64,000 bases of DNA from Mycosynbacter sp964593465 (GTDB lineage: Bacteria > Patescibacteriota > Saccharimonadia > Saccharimonadales > Saccharimonadaceae), in contig CAZQJY010000005.1 in assembly GCA_964593465.1 (NCBI GenBank), positions 1 through 64,000 of the forward strand. Direction: 5' to 3'. The position numbers were made by a program, and so were the translations under genes. Below are positions 1-7,513 of this stretch, piece by piece. The stretch's first letter is position 1, and every line of letters begins with the position of its first letter. Under the pieces are notes generated by a model. It was not told where the DNA came from, made no database searches, and saw nothing but the letters and a program-made list of their open reading frames with translations.

Positions 1-1
1 T

Positions 2-259
2 CGGGTGAAAGATCTCACCGAGGCTGAAGAACAGCGTATTCGTGAAATAATCGACGCAGATTATACCACGGAAGGCGACCTACAGCGCTTGGTAACAAAC
101 AACATTAAACGTGTCAAAGATGTCAATGCCTACCGTGGCTTGCGTCATAAAGCAGGCTTGCCTGTACGCGGACAGCGTACTCGCACAAATGCACGTACTC
201 GTAAGGGTCGCGCGCAGTCTGTCGGCGGCACACAACCAAAAGCAGCAAGCAAGACCTAA
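2..259 (+). CDS. rpsM: 30S ribosomal protein S13, C-terminal part
   Basis: This is the 3' part of the S13 gene; the window starts inside it, so the N-terminus is missing. S13 sits in the head of the small subunit and contacts the P-site tRNA and the B1 inter-subunit bridges. The visible 85 residues contain the family hallmark YRGLRHKAGLPVRGQRTRTN, followed by the basic tail that reaches toward the P site. It is followed 20 nt later by rpsK, the standard bacterial order (rpsM-rpsK-rpsD-rpoA-rplQ). Confidence 0.97.
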   Translation, partial: RVKDLTEAEEQRIREIIDADYTTEGDLQRLVTNNIKRVKDVNAYRGLRHKAGLPVRGQRTRTNARTRKGRAQSVGGTQPKAASKT

Positions 260-279
260 AGGAAAGGAACTAGAGTAAT

Positions 280-672
280 ATGGCAGAAGCTAAAACATCC
301 GCTCGGAAAAAGCAACGCCGATCAGTTCCTGCTGGTCAGCTGCACATCCAAGCAACATTTAACAATACAATCGTAACGTTTACCGACAAAAAAGGTAATG
401 TACTTGCAGCAGCAAGTGCTGGCGCCTGTGGCTTCCGCGGAAGCAAAAAAGGCACTGCGTATGCGGCGCAAGTCGCAGCCGAAAAAGCTGCTGAGACCGT
501 CAAGGGCTTTCATGGACTTGGCTCAGTCGACGTATTCGTCAAAGGCGTAGGCCTTGGCCGCGACGCTGCGATTCGTGCAATGAGTAATCTCGAGATTACT
601 GTTGATAGTATCAAAGACGTGACGGGCGTACCTCATGGTGGCGTTCGTCCTAAGAAAGCGAGGAGGGCTTAG
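280..672 (+). CDS. rpsK: 30S ribosomal protein S11
   Basis: S11 binds the platform of the 30S subunit near the 690 loop of 16S rRNA. The 130-residue length is normal. Family signatures are present: HIQATFNNTIVTFTD near residue 22, SAGACGFRGSKKGTAYAAQ in the middle, and the C-terminal DVTGVPHGGVRPKKARR. The ATG follows a purine-rich AAAGGAAAGGA stretch about 17 nt upstream. It is third-last in the order leading to rpoA and is separated from rpsD by only 3 nt. Confidence 0.98.
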   Translation: MAEAKTSARKKQRRSVPAGQLHIQATFNNTIVTFTDKKGNVLAAASAGACGFRGSKKGTAYAAQVAAEKAAETVKGFHGLGSVDVFVKGVGLGRDAAIRAMSNLEITVDSIKDVTGVPHGGVRPKKARRA

Positions 673-675
673 TAT

Positions 676-1302
676 ATGGCACGAGATACATCTCCTATTG
701 TTAAGCAGTCTCGTCGCGAAGGTTACGCGCTGCATCCAAAAGCGCACAAAATCATGGCGCGCAAGTCTGGTATCCCAGGTCAGCACGCACATGGTCGTCA
801 AGGTAAGCCAAGCTTGTATCTTACACAGCTACGTGAAAAGCAAAAAGTTCGCCGCACTTATGGCCTGCTTGAAAAGCAATTCTCACGCCTCATGAAAGAA
901 GCCGACCGCGCAAGTGGACAGGGTGTACTTCCTGGTGAATTGCTCCTTCAGCTGCTCGAGCGTCGCCTCGACAATGCAGTATACCGCGCAGGTTTTGCAA
1001 CTAGCCGCCGCGCTGCTCGCCAGCTGGTTGGCCACGGACATTTCTTACTCAACGGCCGTCGTGTTGACATTCCATCAATTCGACTCAAGGCTGGTGATGT
1101 GATTGAGGTACGACCAAAGAGCCAAAAGAGTGGCTATTTCACGCAGATCAACGACGTGATCAATAATTCTGTACAGGGTCCACTTAGTTGGATGAAGTCA
1201 GATTCCAAAAAGCTCACTATCACTGTAACGGGTAATCCAAAACGTGAAGAAGCGGAAGTAGATATTAACGAACAGCTCATCGTAGAGTACTACTCACGAT
1301 AA
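676..1302 (+). CDS. rpsD: 30S ribosomal protein S4
   Basis: S4 is a primary 16S-binding protein that nucleates 30S assembly. The protein has 208 residues with the N-terminal S4 domain followed by the S4 RNA-binding fold (RLDNAVYRAGFATSRRAARQ, then LVGHGHFLLNGRRVDIPS). The N-terminus has no zinc-binding cysteines, so it is the C-minus form. The start ATG lies 3 nt after rpsK, which suggests translational coupling. rpoA follows after 19 nt with a GGGTAAGGAG ribosome-binding site. Confidence 0.98.
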   Translation: MARDTSPIVKQSRREGYALHPKAHKIMARKSGIPGQHAHGRQGKPSLYLTQLREKQKVRRTYGLLEKQFSRLMKEADRASGQGVLPGELLLQLLERRLDNAVYRAGFATSRRAARQLVGHGHFLLNGRRVDIPSIRLKAGDVIEVRPKSQKSGYFTQINDVINNSVQGPLSWMKSDSKKLTITVTGNPKREEAEVDINEQLIVEYYSR

Positions 1303-1321
1303 GGGTAAGGAGCCTAATACT

Positions 1322-2245
1322 ATGACAAAAGTTATTCACAACCCTGCACTCGCAAAGATTGATGATCACACAGATACAAGCGCATCGTTTGTTATCGAAC
1401 CACTTCATGCTGGCTATGGCAACACCCTTGGCAACAGCTTGCGCCGCGTATTGCTTTCGAGTATTGCTGGTGGTGCTATCGTATCATTCAAGATTGAAGG
1501 TGCAACTCATGAATTCACCACTGTAAAAGGTGTCAAAGAGGATGTAGTAGATATCAGCCTTAATCTCAAAAATGTACGTGTCAAAACACATACTGACGAG
1601 CCCGTAGAGCTTCGCCTTGAGAAAAAAGGTGCTGGCAGTGTTACAGCTGGCGACATCAAGACTACTGCGGATGTTGAAATCATCAATCCAGAGCAGGTTA
1701 TCTGCACAATTGATGATCCAAAAGCCAGTGTAGCTATCGACCTCGTGGTTGACTCTGGCCGTGGTTACCGTACCATCGAAGAAGCGAGTGACACGCGCCT
1801 GCACAGCGATCACATTGCGCTCGACGCAGTATTTAGCCCAGTGCTCCGTGTACGTTACAAAGTAGACGGCACTCGTGTTGGTCAAGAAACAAACCTCGAC
1901 AAGTTGACACTCACTGTTGACACCGACGGTTCACTGAGCCCACGCGAAGCGTTCGAAGAAGCGGCAGCTATCCTCGTAAACCAATACACAGCGCTTGCTG
2001 GCAGTACAACTGTCGAAGCGGCACCTGCACTTGGTCAAAACGATAGCGAAGACGCAAATGAGTTGAATACCTCTATCGAAGAGCTCAATCTCACGGCTCG
2101 TACAGCCAATGCGCTCGTCAACAACGAGATTCGTACTGTGCAAGATTTGGTGACACTCACCGAACAAGATTTGCGCGAACTCAAAGGCTTTGGCTCAAAA
2201 GCACTTGATGAAGTAAAAGATAAACTAGCGGAGTTAGAACTGTAA
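1322..2245 (+). CDS. rpoA: RNA polymerase alpha subunit
   Basis: The alpha subunit dimerises to nucleate RNA polymerase assembly. The N-terminal domain is recognisable by EPLHAGYGNTLGNSLRRVLL near residue 28. An acidic linker follows, then the C-terminal helix-hairpin-helix domain (NNEIRTVQDLVTLTEQDL, GFGSKALDEV). At 307 residues it is slightly shorter than the E. coli protein. A 10-bp GGGTAAGGAG site precedes the ATG. It lies in the usual place between rpsD and rplQ, with rplQ beginning 1 nt after its stop. Confidence 0.98.
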   Translation: MTKVIHNPALAKIDDHTDTSASFVIEPLHAGYGNTLGNSLRRVLLSSIAGGAIVSFKIEGATHEFTTVKGVKEDVVDISLNLKNVRVKTHTDEPVELRLEKKGAGSVTAGDIKTTADVEIINPEQVICTIDDPKASVAIDLVVDSGRGYRTIEEASDTRLHSDHIALDAVFSPVLRVRYKVDGTRVGQETNLDKLTLTVDTDGSLSPREAFEEAAAILVNQYTALAGSTTVEAAPALGQNDSEDANELNTSIEELNLTARTANALVNNEIRTVQDLVTLTEQDLRELKGFGSKALDEVKDKLAELEL

Positions 2246-2246
2246 T

Positions 2247-2633
2247 ATGCACCGACATGGATACAAAGGGCGTAAGTTCGGTCGTGAGCGCGACCAACGC
2301 CGCGCACTCATGAAGGGTCTGGCGACGAGCCTTGTCGAACACGGCAAGATCGAGACTACGTTGCCAAAAGCCAAAGAATTGGTGCGTTATATAGAAAAGC
2401 TCATTACAAAAGCTAAAAAAGGTGATTTGGCGAGCCGCCGCGCGGTGATTGCCAAACTATCGACAACTGCAGCTGCCTATAAATTGGTAGACGAGATTGC
2501 TCCACAGCTTACTGGCCGCACGAGTGGGCACGTACGCGTACAACGTACTCGTGTACGTGTAGGCGACGGTGCGCAGCTAGCGACAATCGAATTTGTCGAC
2601 GAGCTCAAACCAGTAGCAAAGGAGTCTAAGTAA
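2247..2633 (+). CDS. rplQ: 50S ribosomal protein L17
   Basis: L17 binds domain III of 23S rRNA near the exit tunnel. The 128 residues begin with the diagnostic MHRHGYKGRKFGRERDQRRA and continue with LATSLVEHGKIETTLPKAKE. The ATG overlaps the rpoA operon junction closely (1-nt gap), and its stop codon overlaps the start of rplM by one base. Coupled translation with its neighbours is therefore likely. Confidence 0.98.
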   Translation: MHRHGYKGRKFGRERDQRRALMKGLATSLVEHGKIETTLPKAKELVRYIEKLITKAKKGDLASRRAVIAKLSTTAAAYKLVDEIAPQLTGRTSGHVRVQRTRVRVGDGAQLATIEFVDELKPVAKESK

Positions 2634-3073
2634 TGGTAAACGCAAAAACTTACTCTCAGAAGCCATCTGAAGTCAACCGCGAATGGCATCTTATCGATGC
2701 AACTGAGCTGCCACTTGGCCGCCTCAGTACTATCATCGCACGTTTGCTCACAGGCAAAGACAAGCCAACCTACACGCCACACATCGACGGCGGTGACTAC
2801 GTAGTAGTTATCAATGCCAAAGACGTGCCAGTAACAGGTGACAAAGAGCTACAAAAGATTTACTACCGACACTCAGGATTCCCTGGCGGTATCAAAGACG
2901 CTCGTCTCGAAGAAGTTCGTGAAAAGTTCCCAGAGCGAATCATCGAAAACGCAGTCAAAGGCATGTTGCCAAAAAACAAGCTTCAGGCTGGCCGTATGGC
3001 TCGACTGAAGGTGTTTGCAGGCACAGAACATGCTCATACTGCACAAACCCCAAAGAAAGTTGAGGTAAAGTAA
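2633..3073 (+). CDS. rplM: 50S ribosomal protein L13
   Basis: L13 is an early assembly protein of the large subunit. The 146 residues contain WHLIDATELPLGRLSTIIAR near residue 18 and the KAVKGMLPKNKL-type region near residue 104, as in the family. The start overlaps the rplQ stop by one base, preceded by a GGAGTC purine stretch inside rplQ. It forms the usual pair with rpsI. Confidence 0.97.
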   Translation: MVNAKTYSQKPSEVNREWHLIDATELPLGRLSTIIARLLTGKDKPTYTPHIDGGDYVVVINAKDVPVTGDKELQKIYYRHSGFPGGIKDARLEEVREKFPERIIENAVKGMLPKNKLQAGRMARLKVFAGTEHAHTAQTPKKVEVK

Positions 3074-3074
3074 T

Positions 3075-3473
3075 ATGGCAGATGCATCTTACTTCTACGG
3101 ACTTGGCCGTCGCAAAGCTGCGACTGCACGCGCTCGCCTCTACAAAGGCAAAGGCAACGTGACTATCAACGACAAGCCTGCTGCAGAGTATCTCTCTGAC
3201 AACAAAACGCTGCTCGCTGAAATCACTGATCCACTCGCCCTCGTAGGCAAGCAAAAAGAGTTTGATATCACTGTCCGCGTGAGCGGTGGTGGTCTCGCAG
3301 GGCAAGTCGACGCAATCAAACTAGCGATTGCCAAAGCAATCACTGTTGGTCATAGCGATCTACGCCCAACGCTCAAAAAAGCCGAGTTCCTCAAGCGCGA
3401 TCCACGTGAAAAAGAACGCAAGAAATACGGTCTTCGTTCTGCTCGCAAGCGCGAACAGTTCTCGAAGCGTTAA
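3075..3473 (+). CDS. rpsI: 30S ribosomal protein S9
   Basis: S9 lies in the head of the 30S subunit and its C-terminal tail reaches the P-site tRNA. The protein has 132 residues with YFYGLGRRKAATARARLYKG at the N-terminus, VSGGGLAGQVDAIKLAIAKA in the middle and a C-terminus ending KKYGLRSARKREQFSKR. The KR tail that contacts tRNA is intact. The ATG is 1 nt after the rplM stop. It is the last gene of the operon and is followed by a strong terminator. Confidence 0.98.
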   Translation: MADASYFYGLGRRKAATARARLYKGKGNVTINDKPAAEYLSDNKTLLAEITDPLALVGKQKEFDITVRVSGGGLAGQVDAIKLAIAKAITVGHSDLRPTLKKAEFLKRDPREKERKKYGLRSARKREQFSKR

Positions 3474-3490
3474 GTCGCTTTTTGGCAAGA

Positions 3491-3520
3491 AAATACCCTG
3501 CAGTTTGCGGGGTATTTTTT
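3491..3520 (+). terminator. Intrinsic terminator of the ribosomal/rpoA operon
   Basis: AAATACCC at 3491-3498 can pair with GGGTATTT at about 3510-3517 and the second arm runs directly into a T tract. It lies 17 nt after the rpsI stop, so it ends the operon. Confidence 0.88.
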
Positions 3521-3534
3521 GTGTATGGTATGAT
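3505..3534 (+). promoter_or_regulatory. Promoter of the trpS leader region
   Basis: A -10 hexamer TATGAT at 3529-3534 is preceded at 18 bp by TTGCGG (3505-3510), which overlaps the terminator of the upstream operon. The ATG of the short leader ORF begins 6 nt after the hexamer. The transcript would therefore start on or next to that ATG. The -35 match is modest. Confidence 0.5.
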
Positions 3535-3540
3535 AGAGGC

Positions 3541-3618
3541 ATGATAACAGGAACATACCATACATACTTTTGGTTTACTGACAGCACCTCTGGCGGTTTG
3601 TTCCGTGTTTTGAACTAA
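3541..3618 (+). CDS. Putative 25-aa Trp-containing leader peptide upstream of trpS
   Basis: A 25-codon ORF begins 6 nt after a -10 hexamer and ends with TAA at 3616-3618. The translation has an aromatic run, YHTYFWF, at residues 6-12, with a single Trp codon at 3571-3573. The ORF overlaps the 5' arm of an antiterminator helix (3589-3599), and its stop codon lies in a small hairpin (GTGTTTT 3605-3611 with AAAACAC 3617-3623). A ribosome stalled at the Trp codon would leave the antiterminator arm free. A ribosome that reached the stop would cover it. This is the layout of a transcription attenuator. There is only one Trp codon, so the effector is an inference from the downstream trpS. Confidence 0.5.
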   Translation: MITGTYHTYFWFTDSTSGGLFRVLN

Positions 3619-3664
3619 AACACAATTGAGAATACAGAAGAGACCGCCAGAACGGCGGTTTTTT
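3589..3664 (+). promoter_or_regulatory. Terminator/antiterminator switch (attenuator) upstream of trpS
   Basis: ACCGCC (3643-3648) pairs with GGCGGT (3654-3659), followed by a T run to 3664: an intrinsic terminator. The same 5' arm is also complementary to an upstream segment. Positions 3589-3599 (TCTGGCGGTTT) pair with 3641-3651 over 11 positions with one G-U pair. The two helices exclude each other. A third small hairpin (3605-3623) would sit inside the antiterminator loop. The switch controls the 56-aa gene at 3687 and probably part of trpS expression. Confidence 0.65.
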
Positions 3665-3686
3665 AACGTAAATAAGGAGACCAAAG

Positions 3687-3857
3687 ATGGAAGCAGAGCC
3701 GAAACTATCAGACCAAGATCTAATAGACCTTGCGAAAAGTAGAACTCGAGAGCTATACAGAATGCTTGATGATCGAAAAGACGCACCAAATCCAGTGCGG
3801 CGTGTAATTGAGGATTGTATGGCGAATGCCAACGAGATGACAGAGGGCGATAAATAG
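3687..3857 (+). CDS. Small acidic/charged protein, 56 aa, unknown function
   Basis: An ATG at 3687 follows a good AAGGAGA ribosome-binding site with 6 nt spacing, and the frame is open for 56 codons to TAG at 3857. The product is highly charged and probably helical (residues 7-35 contain LSDQDLIDLAKSRTRELYRM) with no membrane segment. It begins 22 nt after the attenuator terminator and ends 27 nt before trpS. It is thus the first gene that the attenuator would control. I do not recognise a family. The ribosome-binding site and placement support a real gene, but its short length limits confidence. Confidence 0.6.
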   Translation: MEAEPKLSDQDLIDLAKSRTRELYRMLDDRKDAPNPVRRVIEDCMANANEMTEGDK

Positions 3858-3869
3858 CCCCACGAGTGA

Positions 3870-3875
3870 TATAAT
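3870..3875 (+). promoter_or_regulatory. -10 element directly upstream of trpS
   Basis: A perfect TATAAT preceded by TGA (extended -10) ends 9 nt before the trpS ATG, and no Shine-Dalgarno site is present. This gives trpS an own promoter with almost no 5' UTR, besides read-through from the attenuator-controlled transcript. Confidence 0.6.
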
Positions 3876-3884
3876 GGTACGTAT

Positions 3885-4922
3885 ATGACAAAACCTGTAA
3901 TCCTCACTGGCCTGCGCGCCAACAACGACCTACAAATTGGTAATTATTTTGGTGCGATGCTGCCTATTATTGATATGGCCAAGACGCGTTCGAGCGAGTT
4001 CCAGGTCAATATGTTTATTCCGGATCTACATAGTTTTACGACGCCAACCAATCATGATGAGTTGCAGGCGCAGATTATGCACAATGCTCGGCTTTATGCA
4101 GCCGCAGGATTACCGCTTGATAACGATAATATTTATCTTTATCGCCAGAGCTACGTGTCGGCACATAGTGAGCTGACGTGGATTCTAGATTGCTTTACTG
4201 GATTTGGCGAGATGAGTCGTATGACGCAATTCAAAGACAAATCGAGCAAGCTAGGTGACAATCAAATTAGTATGGGGCTGTTTAATTACCCTGTGCTCAT
4301 GGCCGCAGATATCTTACTCTACAATGCTAAATACGTACCAGTTGGCGATGACCAGACGCAACATTTAGAATTTGCACGAGATATTGCCGAGCGTATGAAC
4401 AATCGTTTTGGCAAGTTGTTTGTCGTGCCAGACTCCGTCAAAGTGCAGCATGAGTTTTTTGGCAAAGATCAGGGGCTTCGTATCATGGATCTTGTGAACC
4501 CAGCCAAAAAGATGAGTAAATCCGACGAGACGGGCAAGGGTGTCATCTTCCTAGGTGATGATCCAGCCGCCGCTGCCAAAAAGATTATGTCTGCCACCAC
4601 CGACGACAAAGCGTCCGTTGCCTACAACCCAGCCGAGCAGCCAGGCATATCCAATCTACTCGACATCTTGGCATTACTTCGCGGTGCGCCAGTGCAGCAA
4701 GTGGCTGCTGAGCTTGCTGGTATGGAACGATACGGTGAGTTCAAAAAGATTGTAGCGGAAGAAGTAAGTGGATTTTTGACAGATTTCCAGACCCGTCTGA
4801 GCCAGGTAGGCGACGCGACACTACTGCAAAAACTCGAGACAAGCGAGCAAGCTATGAACGAGCAAGCAAACGCAACACTCCTGCGTGTTCAACAAGCTGT
4901 GGGCCTGAGGTCAAAGAACTAG
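3885..4922 (+). CDS. trpS: Tryptophanyl-tRNA synthetase
   Basis: A class I aminoacyl-tRNA synthetase that charges tRNA-Trp. The 345 residues carry the HIGH-like NNDLQIGNYFG near residue 14, the GDDQTQHLEFARDIAERMN active-site region around residue 150, and the signature PAKKMSKSDET near residue 205. Length is typical. The gene lacks a ribosome-binding site but has TATAAT 9 nt upstream. It follows an attenuator-controlled small gene. tRNA-Trp itself lies at 22316-22392. The RluA-type gene starts 1 nt after its stop, so both are probably one transcript. Confidence 0.97.
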   Translation: MTKPVILTGLRANNDLQIGNYFGAMLPIIDMAKTRSSEFQVNMFIPDLHSFTTPTNHDELQAQIMHNARLYAAAGLPLDNDNIYLYRQSYVSAHSELTWILDCFTGFGEMSRMTQFKDKSSKLGDNQISMGLFNYPVLMAADILLYNAKYVPVGDDQTQHLEFARDIAERMNNRFGKLFVVPDSVKVQHEFFGKDQGLRIMDLVNPAKKMSKSDETGKGVIFLGDDPAAAAKKIMSATTDDKASVAYNPAEQPGISNLLDILALLRGAPVQQVAAELAGMERYGEFKKIVAEEVSGFLTDFQTRLSQVGDATLLQKLETSEQAMNEQANATLLRVQQAVGLRSKN

Positions 4923-4923
4923 C

Positions 4924-6081
4924 ATGAAATTTGATTCATCCGACCTAGTGGCGATACTACGGCTGTTTCACGAAGTAGCCGACGATGTGATGCCGCGCCA
5001 CATCGAGCGCATCGCCAAGAGTAAACCGCATGACAAAAACGTTATCATACGTTTTGCGTGCGGCAAAAAGAATTACGCGGTGCTCATAGATAGCGCAGCA
5101 GAAGACGACGAAGACTACATCTACGAGATGGCCGAAGAATCTGGTGTACAACATGCGTATCAACTTGTGTCACTGCCAGACCAGCATGCGCTCACGACCT
5201 ATGCGCTGCCGTATCGTGGCAAAGAAGTATATCTGCTGCGTGATGTGCCACAGACTGCACGACTCGATACGGTGCTTGTAGAGCGATTTGGCGGTGAATC
5301 TCGCAGTACGTATCAGAAGAGGATTGCGCGTGGCGAGGTGCTGGTGAACGGCGAAGTGCAGACATCGGCCAAATACGCTGTCAAAGACAGCGATGAAATT
5401 ACCTTGCAAACGGCCGAGACGGTTATAGAAAAGCCAGTCATCGACGTTATTTACGAAGACAACAACGTACTTGTCATCAACAAGCCACTCGGACTTCTGA
5501 CGCATGCCAAAGGCGCGCTCATCGAAGAATATACGGCCGCGGATTTTGTCAAAGACAAGACAACTTATAAATCCGAGACGAACAGGCCTGGGATTATTCA
5601 CCGTCTCGACCGCGATACGAGCGGTGTACTCTTGATGGTCAAAAACGATGAAACTGCTAGCATGATCAGCAAACAATTTACCAATCGCACCGTCAAAAAA
5701 GAATATGCAGCGGTGGTGTCTGGTGTGCCAGAGCCTGTGACTGCCAAGCTAGACTTGCCTATAGAGCGCAATCCGTCGAGCCCGAGCACATTTCGTGTCG
5801 GTGCGGGCGGCAAGCCTGCGCAGACAGTGTATGAGGTAGGAGACACTGGCGAAACCCGCGCGCTCGTCGCACTCAAGCCACGCACAGGCCGCACACACCA
5901 GTTACGCGTGCACATGGCGTATATAGGCACGCCTATAGTGGGCGATAAAGTATACGGCAAAGAGTCGGCTGAGCGGATGTATCTACATGCACGCAAGCTG
6001 GAGGTCACGCTGCCCGGCGGTGAGCGTAAGGTATTTGAGGTGTCTGTGCCCGCAGGCTTTGCCGAGGCTGTTCATGGCTAG
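4924..6081 (+). CDS. RluA/RluD-family 23S rRNA or tRNA pseudouridine synthase with N-terminal extension
   Basis: Converts uridine to pseudouridine in structured RNA. Domains in order: residues 1 to about 95 are an extension I do not recognise. Residues about 112-160 form an S4 RNA-binding domain (RLDTVLVERFGGESRSTYQK, GEVLVNGEVQT). Residues about 175-385 are the catalytic domain with RPGIIHRLDRDTSGVLLMVK (catalytic Asp) and RTGRTHQLRVHMAYIGTPIV. At 385 residues it is longer than a usual RluD because of the extension. It lies 1 nt after trpS and overlaps holB by 8 bp. The exact RNA target cannot be read from sequence. Confidence 0.9.
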   Translation: MKFDSSDLVAILRLFHEVADDVMPRHIERIAKSKPHDKNVIIRFACGKKNYAVLIDSAAEDDEDYIYEMAEESGVQHAYQLVSLPDQHALTTYALPYRGKEVYLLRDVPQTARLDTVLVERFGGESRSTYQKRIARGEVLVNGEVQTSAKYAVKDSDEITLQTAETVIEKPVIDVIYEDNNVLVINKPLGLLTHAKGALIEEYTAADFVKDKTTYKSETNRPGIIHRLDRDTSGVLLMVKNDETASMISKQFTNRTVKKEYAAVVSGVPEPVTAKLDLPIERNPSSPSTFRVGAGGKPAQTVYEVGDTGETRALVALKPRTGRTHQLRVHMAYIGTPIVGDKVYGKESAERMYLHARKLEVTLPGGERKVFEVSVPAGFAEAVHG

Positions 6082-6823
6082 AACGCTGCCTCACGCCCAG
6101 ATTGTCACTGGCACAGAGGGCGAAAATCTGAGTACGTATGTCGAGGGTATTTTATTGCCGACGGATGAACTTATAGCTGTCGAAGAGCACCCGAATCTAT
6201 CCAAAACCAGTACAGGTATCTACATCGACGACATCCGTGACCTGCAGGTGGCTGTGCGTGCGGGCAAAAAGAGCGTGCGTACGATCGTGACCCTGCGCGA
6301 TGCAAGTAAAATTACCATCCAAGCACAGAATGCGCTACTCAAGCTCCTGGAGGAGCCGCGCAAAAATCTCTACTTTGTGCTGCTGACATATTTTCCCGAC
6401 CAACTATTAGCTACAATTCGTTCACGCTGCCAGACAACTGTTCACGCTGCCCCTGTCGAATCCATCGATATCCCTGCAGAACACTCTGCGCGCATCAAGT
6501 TTATGGCAGGTGGCCAGCAAGCAGAAGTTAAAAAGCTAGTGCTGGATGTGCGATATTTTGAGCAGCGCTCTAAACTATTTGAGGCAGCCAAAAAATTTGT
6601 TGGCGGCTCACGCTACGACAAACTCATACTAGTAAAAGAATATGGCGGTTCCAGAGACAAAACACTCGAGTTTATAGATGCAAGCCTCCAGATGTATACC
6701 GCACTTATTAAATCAAACTCATCAGATAAGCTTGTTGGTGAAGCGTCGCTACTCCTTGATGTAGAAATAGCCGTGAAGCAAAATGCCAATACCAAGCTGC
6801 AGCTCCTACGGCTTGTGGTATAA
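6074..6823 (+). CDS. holB: DNA polymerase III delta-prime-like clamp-loader subunit
   Basis: A HolB/delta-prime-like AAA+ fold protein that would join the clamp loader with DnaX (45765). The start chosen is ATG 6074, inside the 3' end of the pseudouridine synthase gene. The stretch NALLKLLEEPRKNLYFVLLT near residue 90 and TIRSRCQT near residue 115 are the sensor-1/SRC-like region shared with DnaX and HolB. At 249 residues it is short, and no Walker A motif is visible, as expected for delta-prime. No zinc cysteines are present. A degenerate DnaX paralogue is the alternative. Confidence 0.82.
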   Translation: MARTLPHAQIVTGTEGENLSTYVEGILLPTDELIAVEEHPNLSKTSTGIYIDDIRDLQVAVRAGKKSVRTIVTLRDASKITIQAQNALLKLLEEPRKNLYFVLLTYFPDQLLATIRSRCQTTVHAAPVESIDIPAEHSARIKFMAGGQQAEVKKLVLDVRYFEQRSKLFEAAKKFVGGSRYDKLILVKEYGGSRDKTLEFIDASLQMYTALIKSNSSDKLVGEASLLLDVEIAVKQNANTKLQLLRLVV

Positions 6824-6831
6824 TATTAGGG

Positions 6832-7506
6832 ATGCTCGGACTACTAGTACTTATAGCACTTAGTTTTGCTATCGTATTTCACAAGCAGACGATTCACGAA
6901 GTGACGTCTGAAGCTCATTTGAAATTTGCCGATAAACTCGATAAATTGTGGAGTATTGCTCAAGAATCTCTCCGTGATAAAAAGTATCTACGTGCCGAAA
7001 AAGCCTTGCTCACTATCCTGCGTGTCGATGAACGCAATGCAACCGCCTACAATCGCCTGGGCATCCTCTATGCCAAGCAACAAGCCTTTTCCGATGCTAT
7101 CGAATGTTTTGAGATAGCGCAAAGCCTCGAGCCAAGCGCATCGAGCTTGCACAATGTCGGCTTGATTTATTACGAAACAGAGAAATACGACAAAGCCGCA
7201 TTGGCATTCGAGCAAGCTATTGGCATGGAAGAAGATATCCCTTCACGCCACATTGCCTATGCCAAGGTGCAGGAAAAACTTGGCTACAAGAAAAAGGTTA
7301 TTATTTCACTTGAGCGAGCAGTAGAGCTAGACGAGCGCAAAAATCCGCAATCACTGCGTATCCTGGCAGATGCCTACGAACGCGCAGAAGAGCATGAGCA
7401 AGCTGCAAATGTTCGCCAAGAAGTGCAGAAACTTCTTGCTCCAAAAGCAAAACCCGTCGCAAACATCAAGAAGACGGTCAAGCAGCCACGAAAAGTGGTG
7501 ATGTAA
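6832..7506 (+). CDS. Membrane-anchored TPR protein
   Basis: The protein has 224 residues. Residues 1-17 are a hydrophobic N-terminal anchor (LLVLIALSFAIVFH). Residues about 40-190 contain four to five TPR units, for example AYNRLGILYAKQQAFSDAIE and SLHNVGLIYYETEKYDKAAL. The C-terminus is basic (KAKPVANIKKTVKQPRK). TPR proteins scaffold protein complexes, here probably at the cytoplasmic face of the membrane. TATAAT at 6819-6824 ends 7 nt before the ATG with no Shine-Dalgarno site, so the mRNA is probably leaderless. Partner unknown. Confidence 0.85.
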   Translation: MLGLLVLIALSFAIVFHKQTIHEVTSEAHLKFADKLDKLWSIAQESLRDKKYLRAEKALLTILRVDERNATAYNRLGILYAKQQAFSDAIECFEIAQSLEPSASSLHNVGLIYYETEKYDKAALAFEQAIGMEEDIPSRHIAYAKVQEKLGYKKKVIISLERAVELDERKNPQSLRILADAYERAEEHEQAANVRQEVQKLLAPKAKPVANIKKTVKQPRKVVM

Positions 7507-7513
7507 GCACTAT

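Noticed and set aside
3541..3664. T-box riboswitch upstream of trpS
   Set aside because: The leader is only about 120 nt and lacks the conserved T-box AGGGTGGNACCGCG sequence and the long Stem I. The overlapping leader ORF with mutually exclusive helices fits leader-peptide attenuation better.
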